35,737 nt of DNA from Acidobacteriaceae bacterium. GTDB taxonomy: Bacteria > Acidobacteriota > Terriglobia > Terriglobales > Acidobacteriaceae. Numbering within the stretch: position 1 is the first letter of the stretch; every line of letters begins with the position of its first letter. Under the pieces are notes generated by a model, which was not told the origin of the DNA, ran no database searches, and saw only the letters and a program-made list of their open reading frames with translations. A program made the translations under genes and the position numbers. This document shows, in pieces, positions 9,621-19,167 of this stretch. The stretch lies in the NCBI GenBank assembly GCA_030041435.1, contig JASHNW010000009.1:1-35737 (forward strand), read 5' to 3'.

Positions 9621-10275
9621 GTCTGCATCCATCCAATCACAAGGAACGGCCGAAGTTCATCCTGACGTCCTGCTCGTAGAGCGCGCGCGGGCTGGCGACA
9701 TGGCGGCGTTCGAGAAACTGGTGCGGCAGTACGACCGCCAGGTTTTCCGGATCGCCCAGCATATCGTACAGAACCGCGAGGACGCCGAGGATGTAGTCCA
9801 GGACGCGTTCCTGAAGGCGTACGAGAAACTCGACCAGTTCCAGGGCAATTCGAAGTTTTATACCTGGCTGGTGCGCATCGCGGTGAATGAGTCGCTGATG
9901 CGTCTAAGAAAGCGGCGGACGGGCCGGATGGTCTCCATCGACGAAGATGTGGAGACCGAAGAAGGCTCGATGCCGCGGGATCTGGCGGACTGGAGCCCGG
10001 ATCCGGAGGCATTGTACGGACAGTCGGAGATGGCGGACATCCTGCGCAGGACGATTCAGGGATTGCCGCCGGGATTTAGGGTGGTATTTGTCCTGCGCGA
10101 CGTCGAAGGGCTCTCGACGGAGGAGACTGCAGAGACGCTGGGGCTGAGCATCCCGGCAGTAAAGTCGCGGCTCTTGCGTGCGCGGCTGCAGTTGCGGGAA
10201 CGGCTGAGCCGCTACTTTAAGAAGCGCAGCGGCGGCCGGGCTCGGGAAAAACAGGCCCAGGGTGGTGTGAAGTGA
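9619..10275 (+). CDS. ECF-type RNA polymerase sigma factor (sigma-70 family, RpoE-like)
   Basis: A 218-residue alternative sigma factor. Region 2 (about residues 28-100) contains AFEKLVRQYDRQVFRIA, the DAEDVVQDAFLKAY core-binding helix, and FYTWLVRIAVNESLMRLRKRR. Region 4 (about 140-200) has LPPGFRVVFVLRDVEGLSTEETAETLGLSIPAVKSRLLRAR, a helix-turn-helix for the -35 element. There is no region 3, as expected for the ECF group. The gene is followed by a zinc-binding anti-sigma factor whose GTG start overlaps its stop (GTGA), so the pair is translationally coupled. ATG 9619 lacks an obvious ribosome site. The divergent CuA lipoprotein starts within a few bases, which hints at a redox- or copper-related target, but no target promoter is identifiable here. 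Confidence 0.94.
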   Translation: MSASIQSQGTAEVHPDVLLVERARAGDMAAFEKLVRQYDRQVFRIAQHIVQNREDAEDVVQDAFLKAYEKLDQFQGNSKFYTWLVRIAVNESLMRLRKRRTGRMVSIDEDVETEEGSMPRDLADWSPDPEALYGQSEMADILRRTIQGLPPGFRVVFVLRDVEGLSTEETAETLGLSIPAVKSRLLRARLQLRERLSRYFKKRSGGRAREKQAQGGVK

Positions 10276-10505
10276 CCTGCACAGAGTTTTTGGCGCAGCT
10301 CGATGAAATGCTCGACCAGGATGCGGCGATTCCGCTGCGCGCCGATTTGCAGGAGCACCTGCGGACCTGCGAGCACTGCGAGATCACGCTGAACACGACG
10401 CGCAAAACGATCCAGATCTACCGCAGCCACGAACTCTACGAGCTGCCCGACGATTTGCGCGAGCGGCTGCACAAGGCGATTCTGGCGAAATGCCGCAAGT
10501 GCTAG
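10272..10505 (+). CDS. Zinc-finger (ZAS) anti-sigma factor
   Basis: A 77-residue cytoplasmic protein with the zinc-binding anti-sigma signature Hx3Cx2C at H29, C33 and C36; C3 near the N-terminus can supply a fourth ligand. It probably binds the preceding ECF sigma factor and releases it on an oxidative or metal signal, as small ZAS proteins do. No membrane segment is present. It starts with GTG at 10272 inside the sigma stop region (four shared bases), a typical translational coupling arrangement. The C-terminus carries another CRKC cluster that could also be redox-active. The family is clear from the motif and position; the signal is unknown. Confidence 0.88.
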   Translation: MTCTEFLAQLDEMLDQDAAIPLRADLQEHLRTCEHCEITLNTTRKTIQIYRSHELYELPDDLRERLHKAILAKCRKC

Positions 10506-10618
10506 CGGGACTGGCCGTCCAGGCGGACGCGCTCCGCGCGATGCAAATGGACGCCAAAACGAGTGGGAGCGTCGCTCGTCCCCTGAAGGTGGAATCGCAG
10601 TCCCTTCTCAGCGGCCGG

Positions 10619-10624
10619 TAGAAT
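10619..10624 (+). promoter_or_regulatory. -10 box (TAGAAT) for a probable leaderless glycosyltransferase mRNA
   Basis: TAGAAT ends 7 bases before ATG 10632, the same geometry as at metF and the uracil-DNA glycosylase gene. It overlaps the upstream in-frame ATG at 10623, which argues for 10632 as the true start. No ribosome site is visible. Inference from spacing. Confidence 0.45.
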
Positions 10625-10631
10625 GGCCGCA

Positions 10632-11816
10632 ATGCCTGAACAATCTGCAGCGAGCGGCAGGCCGCGTGGCGATTTCGCGGACCTGACCATCGCGCTGGCG
10701 TGTGGTTTCGCGCTGGCGGCGACGGTGCTGTTTCTGGCAGCGCTCACCTTCTCGCGTCCGCTGGCGACCTCGCGGGATTACATCGTCTACTGGGCGACCG
10801 GGCAGCAGCTCGTCCACCATGCGAATCCCTACGACCCGCAGGCGATGGGGCAGGTGGAGCATGCCGCGGGCTTCGGCGCGAAGGGCTCCTACTACATGCG
10901 CAACCCGCCCTGGAGCCTGCCGCTGGCGCTGCCGCTGGGTTTCGTCGGCGCGCAGGCGGGCGCGCTGCCGTGGTCGCTGCTGATGCTGGCGCTCGAAGTG
11001 CTGGCGGTGCGCATTCTGTGGACGATGTACGGACGCCCGGGCAGGCACCTCGACTATCTCGGCTATCTGTTCCCACCGGCTTTAGTGTGCATCGCGATGG
11101 GGCAGACCTCCATCTTGACGGTGCTGGGACTGGTGCTGTTCATGCGGCTGCACCGCACGCACGCGTTTTGGGCCGGAGCGGCGCTGTGGCTGTGCACCCT
11201 CAAGCCTCACCTGTTTGTCCCCTTCGGCGTGGTGCTGCTGGTTTGGATCTTCGTCGCGCGGAAATATCGCGTCCTCGTGGGCGCTGCCGCGGCAATGGCG
11301 GCCAGCTGCCTCCTCACCGCTTTCGTCGATCCCGCCGCGTGGACGCAGTACGCACAGTGGGCGCATCAGTCAGGGATTGCAAACCAGTTCATTCCCTGCC
11401 TGGCTGTCGAGCTGCGCACCCTCATCGATCCTCGTGCAACATGGATCGCCTTTGTGCCCTGCGTTGGCGGCGCCGTGTGGGCCCTGATTTATTTCTGGCC
11501 GCGGCGGCACGAGTGGGACTGGGTCGAAGACGGCAACCTGCTCATGATGGTGTCGCTGCTGGTGGCGCCGTATTGCTGGATCTGGGATCAGGCGCTGGCC
11601 ATGCCCGCGCTGCTCTACGCCGCCTGCCGGACGCCTTCAAGAAAGCTGATCGCGACCCTGGCGCTGCTGTATCTCGTGCTGGAGACGCAGCCCTTCTATG
11701 CGACCGCGCTCAACTCGCCGATCTACGTGTGGGTGGTGCCGGCATGGTTCGCGTGGTATCTGGTGGCGCGGGCTTCATCGCGTCGCGCTGTCGCAGAAGT
11801 GCCCGCACAGGCGTAG
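10632..11816 (+). CDS. GT87-like (DUF2029) polytopic membrane glycosyltransferase
   Basis: A multi-pass inner-membrane protein of 394 residues resembling GT87/DUF2029 mannosyltransferases that use polyprenyl-phosphate sugars. About ten hydrophobic segments are visible. Family features include the first large loop with DYIVYWATGQQLVHHANPYDP (an acidic residue after the first helix, as in GT-C enzymes), YYMRNPPWSLPLALPLG, a KPHLFVPFGV segment and a late WIWDQALAMPALLY helix. Donor and acceptor are unknown; envelope glycan or glycolipid synthesis is the likely role. An upstream in-frame ATG (10623) would add three residues. It ends three bases before the stop of the convergent GT39-like gene, with no terminator hairpin between them. 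Confidence 0.85.
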   Translation: MPEQSAASGRPRGDFADLTIALACGFALAATVLFLAALTFSRPLATSRDYIVYWATGQQLVHHANPYDPQAMGQVEHAAGFGAKGSYYMRNPPWSLPLALPLGFVGAQAGALPWSLLMLALEVLAVRILWTMYGRPGRHLDYLGYLFPPALVCIAMGQTSILTVLGLVLFMRLHRTHAFWAGAALWLCTLKPHLFVPFGVVLLVWIFVARKYRVLVGAAAAMAASCLLTAFVDPAAWTQYAQWAHQSGIANQFIPCLAVELRTLIDPRATWIAFVPCVGGAVWALIYFWPRRHEWDWVEDGNLLMMVSLLVAPYCWIWDQALAMPALLYAACRTPSRKLIATLALLYLVLETQPFYATALNSPIYVWVVPAWFAWYLVARASSRRAVAEVPAQA

Positions 11817-11819
11817 TAA

Positions 11820-13391
11820 TCAGGGGCGGCGATCGACCTGAATCACGCGGCGATTAGGATCGACCTGCGCGAGGACCTTCCAGGTGAAGTGCGGATTGCC
11901 CGCGATTTCCAGCTGGAACCAGTTCGTATTCGTGTCGTCGAGGACGAGGAACGAAGGCAGATTGAAGATTTGCGAAGCCTCCTCGATATTCGCGGCCAGA
12001 TAGCCTTCGCGCCGGTAATTCTGCATGTAGTGGAAATGACCGACGGCGATAGGCGGTCCGGCGAGAGCAGCCTGCCAGTCGAGCGGATAGCGCAGCGCGT
12101 CGCGATGGTCGCTGTAGCGGGTCAGGATCATGAAGTTGTCGAGCCAGTCGCAGACGAGGATTTGCCCGTTGGCGATGCGATCGATCTGCGCAATGTCGAT
12201 GCGATCGGGCCGGGCGGCCAAAGCCGAGGCGACCGGCAAAGCCAGAAGCACGACAGCGAGAATGCCTGCCAGCAGCCCGCGGATGCGGGCGTTCGCTTCC
12301 ACCCAGCCGGCACTGAGGATCGCAATGCCCAGCGCTGAGGGAATCATGTAGCGCGCGACCCAGATGGGCGAAGCTAGGTGCGAAACCACGGCGAAGAGCA
12401 GCGGCGCAACGATCAGGGAGAAGGCCAGAACATACGCTGGACGCCGAGCGGGATTTCCTTTCCGCAGCGCATAAACACCCGCCAGGACCAGGCCGAAAAC
12501 GCAGAAGATTGCGCTAGCCCAGCCGAAAATCATCCACGCGGAATGGGCCTGCAGCAGCGGATGGTAAAGCGCGGCGAAGAGCCAGTAGGAGAGACTGATG
12601 GCGACGTCGGCCAGGGTGGGGGGCCGGATCCATCCATGCGGCTTCGCAATCGCCATGGAAGCGCGAATAGCAGGAATCCACGGGATGAGCGCGAGCCAAC
12701 CCGCCACGAAGACCGCGTAGACGCGCCACCGGAACCGCCGGCCGTGCAGATCGACGACGACCAGCGCCAGCAGCATCAGGCCCGCGTAGAAGATTCCGAG
12801 GACGTGGCCGAGGACAATGCCTGCCTGGCTGAGAGCGAGAAGCGTGAGATCGAGGGCGCCCGGGCGCGGCGTCTCCGCGATGCGCAGCCACTGGGCGATG
12901 CCGAGAGCGAAAAGCAGCAGATAGAGGCCGTAGGCGCGGGCTTCGACGTTCTGGTCCATCACAAGCAGGCAGCCGAACATGCCGAAGGCGACGCCCAGAA
13001 ACGCCGAGCGCGCGCTGAAACGGCGTCGCAATGCGACGATGAGGACAAGAAACGCTGCGCACATCCCGAGCGAGGAATAGAGCCGTAGCGAAAGATCGCT
13101 GAGACCGAAGAGACGTGCCCATGGCCACGCAGTGAGATAGAAGAGCGGCATGCCGGCGCCGCCCAGGTGCACGACCGCGTGCATGAGATGCGTAAGCGAA
13201 GGGTCGCTCAGTTCCGTGCGCGTGTAGACCTCGTCCTCGATCATCTGCTTCTTCAGCGACCACAGGACGCAGGCAACAAGCAGCGAGGCCACGCCGAGCA
13301 GCGGAAGAAGCCAGCGGTACGTGCTGCTCGGCTGGTCCGGCGCCGGCTGCGCTGGCGCGGCATGCGGATCGGGAGCGAGGGACGGGGTCAT
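11820..13391 (-). CDS. GT39/ArnT-like GT-C membrane glycosyltransferase
   Basis: A 523-residue inner-membrane protein with a short Pro/Ala-rich cytoplasmic N-terminus and about 11-12 transmembrane segments. The first periplasmic loop has EDEVYTRTELSDPSLTHLMHAVVHLGG, the acidic pair plus His-rich loop typical of dolichyl/undecaprenyl-phosphate sugar transferases. LSLRLYSSLGM and EARAYGLYLLLFALG match the usual second and third helix regions. The last ~130 residues form a soluble periplasmic domain ending QVDPNRRVIQVDRRP. It lies 91 bases downstream of the split metH genes on the same strand, and tail to tail with the GT87-like gene. No clear ribosome site precedes ATG 13391. Transfer of a lipid-linked sugar to lipid or protein is inferred. 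Confidence 0.83.
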   Translation of the reverse strand: MTPSLAPDPHAAPAQPAPDQPSSTYRWLLPLLGVASLLVACVLWSLKKQMIEDEVYTRTELSDPSLTHLMHAVVHLGGAGMPLFYLTAWPWARLFGLSDLSLRLYSSLGMCAAFLVLIVALRRRFSARSAFLGVAFGMFGCLLVMDQNVEARAYGLYLLLFALGIAQWLRIAETPRPGALDLTLLALSQAGIVLGHVLGIFYAGLMLLALVVVDLHGRRFRWRVYAVFVAGWLALIPWIPAIRASMAIAKPHGWIRPPTLADVAISLSYWLFAALYHPLLQAHSAWMIFGWASAIFCVFGLVLAGVYALRKGNPARRPAYVLAFSLIVAPLLFAVVSHLASPIWVARYMIPSALGIAILSAGWVEANARIRGLLAGILAVVLLALPVASALAARPDRIDIAQIDRIANGQILVCDWLDNFMILTRYSDHRDALRYPLDWQAALAGPPIAVGHFHYMQNYRREGYLAANIEEASQIFNLPSFLVLDDTNTNWFQLEIAGNPHFTWKVLAQVDPNRRVIQVDRRP

Positions 13392-13482
13392 AAGAGATGC
13401 GGGCGTCCGAGAGCCGGATCGCAGTCCGGGCGAACGCCGCTTCTATTCTCTACTGCGCAGGCCGCGACGCACTATAACGCTT

Positions 13483-16239
13483 TTATGGGACCGGTGAGGC
13501 TGCCGCCTCCGGCTTCTCCGCCGCAACAGGCTCAGGATCGTAGTTCAGATTCGGACCGAGCCACCGCTCCGCCTCCGCGACGCTCATGCCCTTGCGCCGC
13601 GCGTAGTCGGCCACCTGGTCGCGATCGATTTTCCCCAGTGAGAAGTAGCGCGATTCCGGGTGCGCGAAGTAAAGCCCGCTCACGCTCGAACCGGGCCACA
13701 TCGCAAACGATTCCGTGATCAGCATGCCGGTGTTCGCCTCGACGTCGAGCAGACGCCAGAGCGTGCCTTTTTCCGTATGGTCCGGGCAGGCCGGATAGCC
13801 CGCGGCCGGACGGATGCCGCGATACTTTTCGTGGATCAGATCTTCCGGCGTCAGGTTCTCCAGGCAGCCGTAGCCCCACTCGTCGCGTACGCGCTTATGC
13901 AGACATTCGGCGAAGGCCTCCGCCAGCCGGTCGGCAATGGCCTCCGCCATGATCGCGTTGTAGTCGTCGTGGTCGGCCTTGAAGCGCTGCACCAGCGCCT
14001 GCAGGCCGATGCCGCTGGTGACGGCAAACGCGCCGATGTGATCGCGCAGCCCTGTCTCGCTCGGCGCGATGAAGTCGGCGAGCGAGCGGCACGGCTCGCT
14101 TCCTTCCCGGTTGGCCTGCTGCCGGAGAAAGTGGAATTGTTCCAGCACGCCGCTGCGCTTCTCGCCGGTGTAGAGCTCGACGTCGTCGCCGATGGCGTTC
14201 GCAGGAAAGAGCCCGTAGACGCCCCGCGCGCAGAGGAGCTTTTCATCGATGATGCGATCGAGGAGCGCGTTGGCCTCAGCGAAGATTTGCCGCGCCTGGG
14301 CTCCCTGCTTCTCGTCGTCGAGGATGCGTGGATAAACGCCCTTCAATTCCCATGCGTGGAAGAAAGGCGACCAGTCGATGTAATCGCGCAGCGTCGCCAG
14401 AGGAAAGTTATCGAGCACCCGCACTCCCGTGAACGACGGGGCGGGGATGTCTTCGGCCCGCCACGCGATGGGGGTGTGTCGCTGGCGCGCGGTCTCCAGT
14501 GGAACCACCGGCTGGCGCGGCGCAGTATGGGTCTTGCGCAGCGCTGCGTACTCGGCGCGATGCTCGGCGACAAAGGCTTCCCGGCCATCGTCGCTCAGCA
14601 GGCTGGTGGTGACGGGCACGGCGCGGCTGGCGTCGAGCACGTGGACCACCGGCTCGCTGTAGTTGGGCGCAATTTTCACCGCGGTGTGCATGCGGGTGGT
14701 CGTGGCCCCGCCGATCAGCAGCGGCAGCTTGAATCCCTGGCGCTCCATCTCACGCGCCACATGCACCATCTCATCGAGCGACGGCGTGATCAGCCCGCTG
14801 AGCCCGATCATGTCGGCCTTTTCGGTTTTGGCGCGCTCGAGAATCTTCTCGCACGGCACCATCACACCCAGATCGATAACGTCGTAGTTGTTGCAGGCCA
14901 GCACCACGCCGACGATGTTCTTGCCGATATCGTGCACGTCGCCCTTGACGGTGGCAAGCAGGATCTTGCCCTGCGCTCGAACCACCTGGCCAGCCGCAGC
15001 CATCTCGGCTTTTTCCGCTTCCATGAACGGCGTGAGATACGCGACCGCTTTCTTCATCACGCGGGCCGACTTGACGACTTGCGGCAGGAACATTTTGCCC
15101 GCGCCGAAGAGATCGCCCACGACGCTCATACCCGCCATGAGCGGGCCTTCAATGACAGAAAGCGGACGGCCCAGCTTCGTGCGCGCTTCTTCCGTGTCGG
15201 CGTCGATATACGTGTCGATGCCTTTCACCAGCGCGTGCGAGAGCCGCTCCTCCACGGTGCCGTTGCGCCATTCTTCCGCTTTCGTTTCCGCCGCTTCGCC
15301 GTTGCTGCCCGCGGCTTTCAGCGCTTCGCCGAAGTCGACCAGGCGCTCGGTCGCGTCGGGACGGCGATTGAGCAGCACATCCTCGACCAGGGTCTTCAGC
15401 TCCGGCTCAATCTCCTCGTAGACCTCGAGCATGCCGGCGTTCACGATGCCCATGTCGAGGCCGGCAGCGATGGCGTGGTAGAGAAACGCCGCGTGCATAG
15501 CCTCGCGCACCTTATTGTTGCCGCGAAAGCTGAACGAAATGTTGGAGACGCCGCCGCTCACTTTGGCGTGCGGCAGATGAGCCTTGATCCAGCGCGTGGC
15601 GTTGATGAAGTCCAGCGCGTAGTTGTTGTGCTCCTCCATGCCGGTGGCGACGGTGAGGATGTTGGGGTCGAAGATAATGTCTTCCGGCGGAAACCCCACC
15701 CGATCGACGAGGATGTGGTACGCGCGCTCGCAGATGCGGATCCTGTCCGCGTACGTGGCGGCCTGCCCCTGCTCGTCGAACGCCATCACGACCGCGGCCG
15801 CGCCGTATTTCAGGACCGTCGCCGCATTCTGGCGAAACTTCGCCTCGCCTTCCTTGAGCGAAATGGAATTGACAATGCCCTTGCCCTGAATGCACTTGAG
15901 GCCGGCCTCGATCACTTCCCACTTCGACGAGTCGATCATGAAGGGGACTTTGGCCACTTCGGGCTCGCTGGCCAGCAGCTGCAGGAAGCGCGTCATGGCC
16001 GCGACGCCGTCGATCATGCCCTCGTCCATGCAGATGTCGAGAACGTTCGCGCCATTCTCCACCTGCTGGCGCGCCACGCTGACGGCTTCCTCGAATTTGC
16101 CTTCCTTCACCAGTTTGGCGAACTTCGGCGATCCGGCGACGTTGGTGCGTTCGCCGATCATGATGAACACGCCCGGCTGCTGCGTGAATGGCTGCGAGCC
16201 GGAGAGACGCAGTGGCCTGGGCGGCGGGATCGTGCTCAT
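13483..16239 (-). CDS. metH: Cobalamin-dependent methionine synthase, pterin/B12/activation part (split MetH)
   Basis: A 918-residue cytoplasmic protein carrying three of the four MetH modules. It takes methyl from 5-methyl-THF onto cob(I)alamin and hands it to homocysteine bound by the partner. Residues ~20-300 are the pterin-binding barrel ([36 protein letters not shown]). Residues ~330-560 are the cap plus B12 domain, with the DxHxxG motif D434-V-H436-D-I-G439 (H436 ligates cobalt), [11 protein letters not shown] and [10 protein letters not shown]. Residues ~600-890 are the reactivation domain that binds SAM, with [18 protein letters not shown] at 807-824 and [16 protein letters not shown]. 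The homocysteine module is missing here because the gene just upstream encodes it. Start and upstream stop share the bases ATGA (16236-16239). No cobalamin riboswitch is recognisable. Confidence 0.96.
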   Translation of the reverse strand: MSTIPPPRPLRLSGSQPFTQQPGVFIMIGERTNVAGSPKFAKLVKEGKFEEAVSVARQQVENGANVLDICMDEGMIDGVAAMTRFLQLLASEPEVAKVPFMIDSSKWEVIEAGLKCIQGKGIVNSISLKEGEAKFRQNAATVLKYGAAAVVMAFDEQGQAATYADRIRICERAYHILVDRVGFPPEDIIFDPNILTVATGMEEHNNYALDFINATRWIKAHLPHAKVSGGVSNISFSFRGNNKVREAMHAAFLYHAIAAGLDMGIVNAGMLEVYEEIEPELKTLVEDVLLNRRPDATERLVDFGEALKAAGSNGEAAETKAEEWRNGTVEERLSHALVKGIDTYIDADTEEARTKLGRPLSVIEGPLMAGMSVVGDLFGAGKMFLPQVVKSARVMKKAVAYLTPFMEAEKAEMAAAGQVVRAQGKILLATVKGDVHDIGKNIVGVVLACNNYDVIDLGVMVPCEKILERAKTEKADMIGLSGLITPSLDEMVHVAREMERQGFKLPLLIGGATTTRMHTAVKIAPNYSEPVVHVLDASRAVPVTTSLLSDDGREAFVAEHRAEYAALRKTHTAPRQPVVPLETARQRHTPIAWRAEDIPAPSFTGVRVLDNFPLATLRDYIDWSPFFHAWELKGVYPRILDDEKQGAQARQIFAEANALLDRIIDEKLLCARGVYGLFPANAIGDDVELYTGEKRSGVLEQFHFLRQQANREGSEPCRSLADFIAPSETGLRDHIGAFAVTSGIGLQALVQRFKADHDDYNAIMAEAIADRLAEAFAECLHKRVRDEWGYGCLENLTPEDLIHEKYRGIRPAAGYPACPDHTEKGTLWRLLDVEANTGMLITESFAMWPGSSVSGLYFAHPESRYFSLGKIDRDQVADYARRKGMSVAEAERWLGPNLNYDPEPVAAEKPEAAASPVP

Positions 16240-17381
16240 GCTTCGACCTCGCTCGGTAAGGTGCTGGCCTCGGCAGCGGACGTCGCCGGCAGCGGGCGCG
16301 GGGGCAGTCCATCGAGCGCTTTCGCGATGGCCGCGATGTGCTCGGGCGTATTGCCGCAGCAGCCGCCGGCGATATTCAGCAGGCCGGCGCGCGCGAACTC
16401 GCCGAGATAACGCGCCATGTCCTCTGGCCCGAAATTGAATCCCGTGGGCGAGAGCGGATTCGGCAATCCGGCATTCGGATAGCAGCAGATCGCCACGGCA
16501 GCCTTTTCGGCCAGCTCGGTAAGAAACGGGTACAGCAGGTCGGGCCCGAGCGAGCAGTTGAGCCCCACGGCAAGCGGCCGGGCGTGCGCCATCGCATTCC
16601 AGAAGGCCTCCGTGGTTTGCGCGGAGATGAGCGTCTCGCCCCCACGGCCGACCGCAGCCGAAATCATGATGGGCAGTTCCCTGCCCTGTGCCGTCAGTCC
16701 GTCCTCGTCGAACACCTCGCGGATCGCCACCAGCGCGGCCTTGGCGTTCAGCGAATCGAAAATCGTCTCCACCAGCAGCAGGTCTACGCCTCCCGCGATC
16801 AGTGCGCGCACTTCGTGGGCGTAGGCGGCCTTCACCTGGTCGAAGGTGACCACGCGGAAGCCCGCATCGTCGGCATCGGGAGAGTTCGACAGCGACACAG
16901 TCAGCGGGCCGATGGCCCCGGCCACAAACCGCGGGCGCCCCGTTTCGCCGGCCAGGCGATCCGCCCAGTAGCGGCATTGCCGCGCCGACTGCTCGTTGAT
17001 CTCCCAGGCGAGGTTGTTGAGGAACGGATCTTCGATCACTTTCTGGAAGAACGCGGGATCCTTGCGCCCGCCGTGCTCGCGCGGATCCTCCATGAAGAAT
17101 TCGCTCTGCGTGATGCTGGTCGCTCCGAAGGTGTTCGTCTCGATGATGTCCGCGCCCGCCTCCAGAAAACGCCGGTGAATGTCGCCAATCATCTCCGGCT
17201 GCGTCACGGTGAAGAGATCGCCATTGTTCAGCAGGTCCTTGGTCGCCCCTTTGAAGCGCTCGCCGCGGATGTCCGCTTCCGTCCTGCCATAGCTGCGGAT
17301 GGTCGTGCCCATCGCGCCGTCGATGATCGCGATGCGGTTCTCGAGGATCTTCTGCAGAGGATGCTGGCGGAAATCGGTCAT
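16236..17381 (-). CDS. metH: Homocysteine S-methyltransferase module of split methionine synthase
   Basis: A 381-residue protein equivalent to the N-terminal Hcy barrel of MetH. It binds homocysteine through zinc and accepts the methyl group from B12 on the partner protein. It starts [13 protein letters not shown] with [12 protein letters not shown] close behind, as in MetH N-termini. [12 protein letters not shown] and the three zinc cysteines are intact: C276 in [10 protein letters not shown] and C341-C342 in [12 protein letters not shown]. The last ~30 residues (Pro/Ser/Ala-rich) correspond to the interdomain linker of fused MetH. The stop codon TGA overlaps the ATG of the next gene as ATGA, so the two chains should be made in equal amounts. 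A short leader without a clear ribosome site precedes ATG 17381. It could also be called BHMT/MmuM-like, but the length and partner favour a MetH module. Confidence 0.94.
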   Translation of the reverse strand: MTDFRQHPLQKILENRIAIIDGAMGTTIRSYGRTEADIRGERFKGATKDLLNNGDLFTVTQPEMIGDIHRRFLEAGADIIETNTFGATSITQSEFFMEDPREHGGRKDPAFFQKVIEDPFLNNLAWEINEQSARQCRYWADRLAGETGRPRFVAGAIGPLTVSLSNSPDADDAGFRVVTFDQVKAAYAHEVRALIAGGVDLLLVETIFDSLNAKAALVAIREVFDEDGLTAQGRELPIMISAAVGRGGETLISAQTTEAFWNAMAHARPLAVGLNCSLGPDLLYPFLTELAEKAAVAICCYPNAGLPNPLSPTGFNFGPEDMARYLGEFARAGLLNIAGGCCGNTPEHIAAIAKALDGLPPRPLPATSAAEASTLPSEVEA

Positions 17382-17540
17382 GGGAACTACTTAGATCGTA
17401 ACGAATGGCGAAAGGATTCCGAAACGCGCGCAATGGAAAGGCGCGGAATAGGCATTGGATTGAGGGATTTGCGGGGGGAACGGCGCGGGATCGGCGGGAT
17501 TGGACGGCCAGGACGGCCGTGCCTGTCTGGACTCCAGCGC

Positions 17541-19013
17541 CTAACGGCCGGCCGCGACCTCAGCCGCCGAACCTGCCGTCTCACCGGACTGAAACTCCGT
17601 CCACGGGCCCGCCTTCATATCTTCGAGAATCGGCTTCATCCAGTCGTATTGCGGATGCGCGGCGAGGAACGGCTTGGCCAGGAAGTCTTCGCCGCAGGGG
17701 TGGCCGGCATGCGCAATCAGCTCCATGTGCGCGGCCAGATCGCTGTCCGTCACCTTGCCCTGCACGGCCCCCGCGGGATAGTACGGCCCCCAGTCCTCTG
17801 ACATGGCGACCGGCGACTGATCGACGTGGCCGCAGAGCGTACGCTGGTCCGGGCCCTCCTTGTGCGTATAGGAGTCCATGTGGTCGCCGAGGAACTTCTC
17901 CGCCAGCTCGACGTCAATCTGGCCCTTGTACTCTGCCATGTACTGCTCCCACTGGACGCGCCGCGCATTCGAGGAGAGCGACAGGTCGTTGTAGTTGAAG
18001 TGGTCGGTCTCCTCCTGAATCAGCGCGGGGTCCCGGGCAAAATTAGAGCTGATAAAGTAGCCGTCCGTCTTTCGCCACAGCGGCGTATTCTTCAGGCCCA
18101 ATTCGAGGTAAGCGATCTCGCCGGTCTTCCGGTCGCCAATCAGCCAGTCGTTCGCGTAGCCGCCGTTGTTGCCCTCCTTCATGATCGCGACGTAGCTGTC
18201 GATGCTGTCGCCGTACTGCAGAGCCTTGCGCGCGCGGATGAATTCCGGGATGCCGTTCGGGTTCCAGCCCTCGAACTTGCCGATGGTGGTCTCCGTGCTC
18301 ATGATGCCGGCGTCGTTGACGCCAAAATCGTCGTCGCTCACGATGACGCCGGGCATGCCGTCCTGCAGGATGCGGTGGCCGCGGGCAGGCACGATGTCGA
18401 ACATCATCGTCCAGCGCTCGCCTTCCGCATAGGTGGTCCAGTTATTGTGCGCGATGACGATCTTGCCGTCCTTCGTGTAGCTGCCCGTGGCGATGAAAGC
18501 GCTGCAGTGGTCGCCGGGACTGGCGGCCACCGGCACGGGCTTATGCTGCTGCTTGTCGAGCCAGGGCACGTAATACCCGGGAAGCTCCGACATGGCGTTC
18601 AGCGCGACGATATCCCACACGTCCACCTGAACGCCGCGTGCCCGTGCGCCCGTGGCGATGCCATCGAGCTCTGCGCGGTACTCCGCGTCGATGTGCGGCC
18701 ACAACATGTCCTTCGCGGCGTCGCGGTAGAACTGCCAGTCGCGATGCGTATTGTGCAGCGTCTCTACCTGATAGACGTTCAGGTTATCGGCGATCTGCGG
18801 CCCGAGGAGATACCCGTGCTGGTAGCCGATGACGGCCGGCGCCCCTTCCAGGTGCACGTAGGTCCAGCCGCCGCGCTCGAACGTGTACGCGCCGGCGAGG
18901 CGAGGATCGGTGCTGCCTTGCGCGGCTGTGCGCGCTGCCAGCGCCGGTACTGCCATAGCCGAAGCCATCAAAACCAGGGCTGCCAGGCCCGGATGTCGCA
19001 TCGCGTTTCGCAT
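17541..19013 (-). CDS. Exported C45/Ntn-type acyltransferase or phospholipase B-like hydrolase
   Basis: A 490-residue secreted protein with an evident signal peptide ([19 protein letters not shown]). The central segment [26 protein letters not shown] resembles the start of the catalytic beta-chain in C45 peptidases and phospholipase B-like proteins. In these Ntn hydrolases a Cys (here C170) becomes the N-terminal nucleophile after self-cleavage, and HNNW is the expected downstream strand. [16 protein letters not shown] near residue 65 is also typical (GxxxG before the cleavage site). The substrate is probably an amide or acyl ester, but none can be named. GAGGACC before ATG 19013 is a fair ribosome site; ATG 19001 is an alternative. 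It follows the MetX-like hydrolase gene on the same strand with 154 bases between, so a loose operon is possible. Confidence 0.78.
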   Translation of the reverse strand: MRNAMRHPGLAALVLMASAMAVPALAARTAAQGSTDPRLAGAYTFERGGWTYVHLEGAPAVIGYQHGYLLGPQIADNLNVYQVETLHNTHRDWQFYRDAAKDMLWPHIDAEYRAELDGIATGARARGVQVDVWDIVALNAMSELPGYYVPWLDKQQHKPVPVAASPGDHCSAFIATGSYTKDGKIVIAHNNWTTYAEGERWTMMFDIVPARGHRILQDGMPGVIVSDDDFGVNDAGIMSTETTIGKFEGWNPNGIPEFIRARKALQYGDSIDSYVAIMKEGNNGGYANDWLIGDRKTGEIAYLELGLKNTPLWRKTDGYFISSNFARDPALIQEETDHFNYNDLSLSSNARRVQWEQYMAEYKGQIDVELAEKFLGDHMDSYTHKEGPDQRTLCGHVDQSPVAMSEDWGPYYPAGAVQGKVTDSDLAAHMELIAHAGHPCGEDFLAKPFLAAHPQYDWMKPILEDMKAGPWTEFQSGETAGSAAEVAAGR

Positions 19014-19167
19014 CGGTTTTCAGGTCCTCGTCGGGAGTCGCTTGGGGAATGATGGAAAGATACCACGCCTGGCCGGCGACGCGAACGCGCATCGCGCCCG
19101 TGTCACGGCTCAGAATCGAGCCACTTTCACAAGCCAACGCGAGACGCAGACGGCTCATTTCTCGTGT

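Noticed and set aside
13660..16410. Very long open frame antisense to metH
   Set aside because: It is the complement of a well-conserved gene; high-GC codon use keeps the opposite frame open. Its translation shows no domain.
17382..17540. Cobalamin riboswitch before split metH
   Set aside because: The gap is short and no B12-box-like sequence was recognised.
18784..19158. Small gene overlapping the 5' end of the C45-type hydrolase gene
   Set aside because: Its first 40 codons look acceptable but the rest is Arg/Ala/Ser-rich shadow of the real gene, and the overlap is too large.
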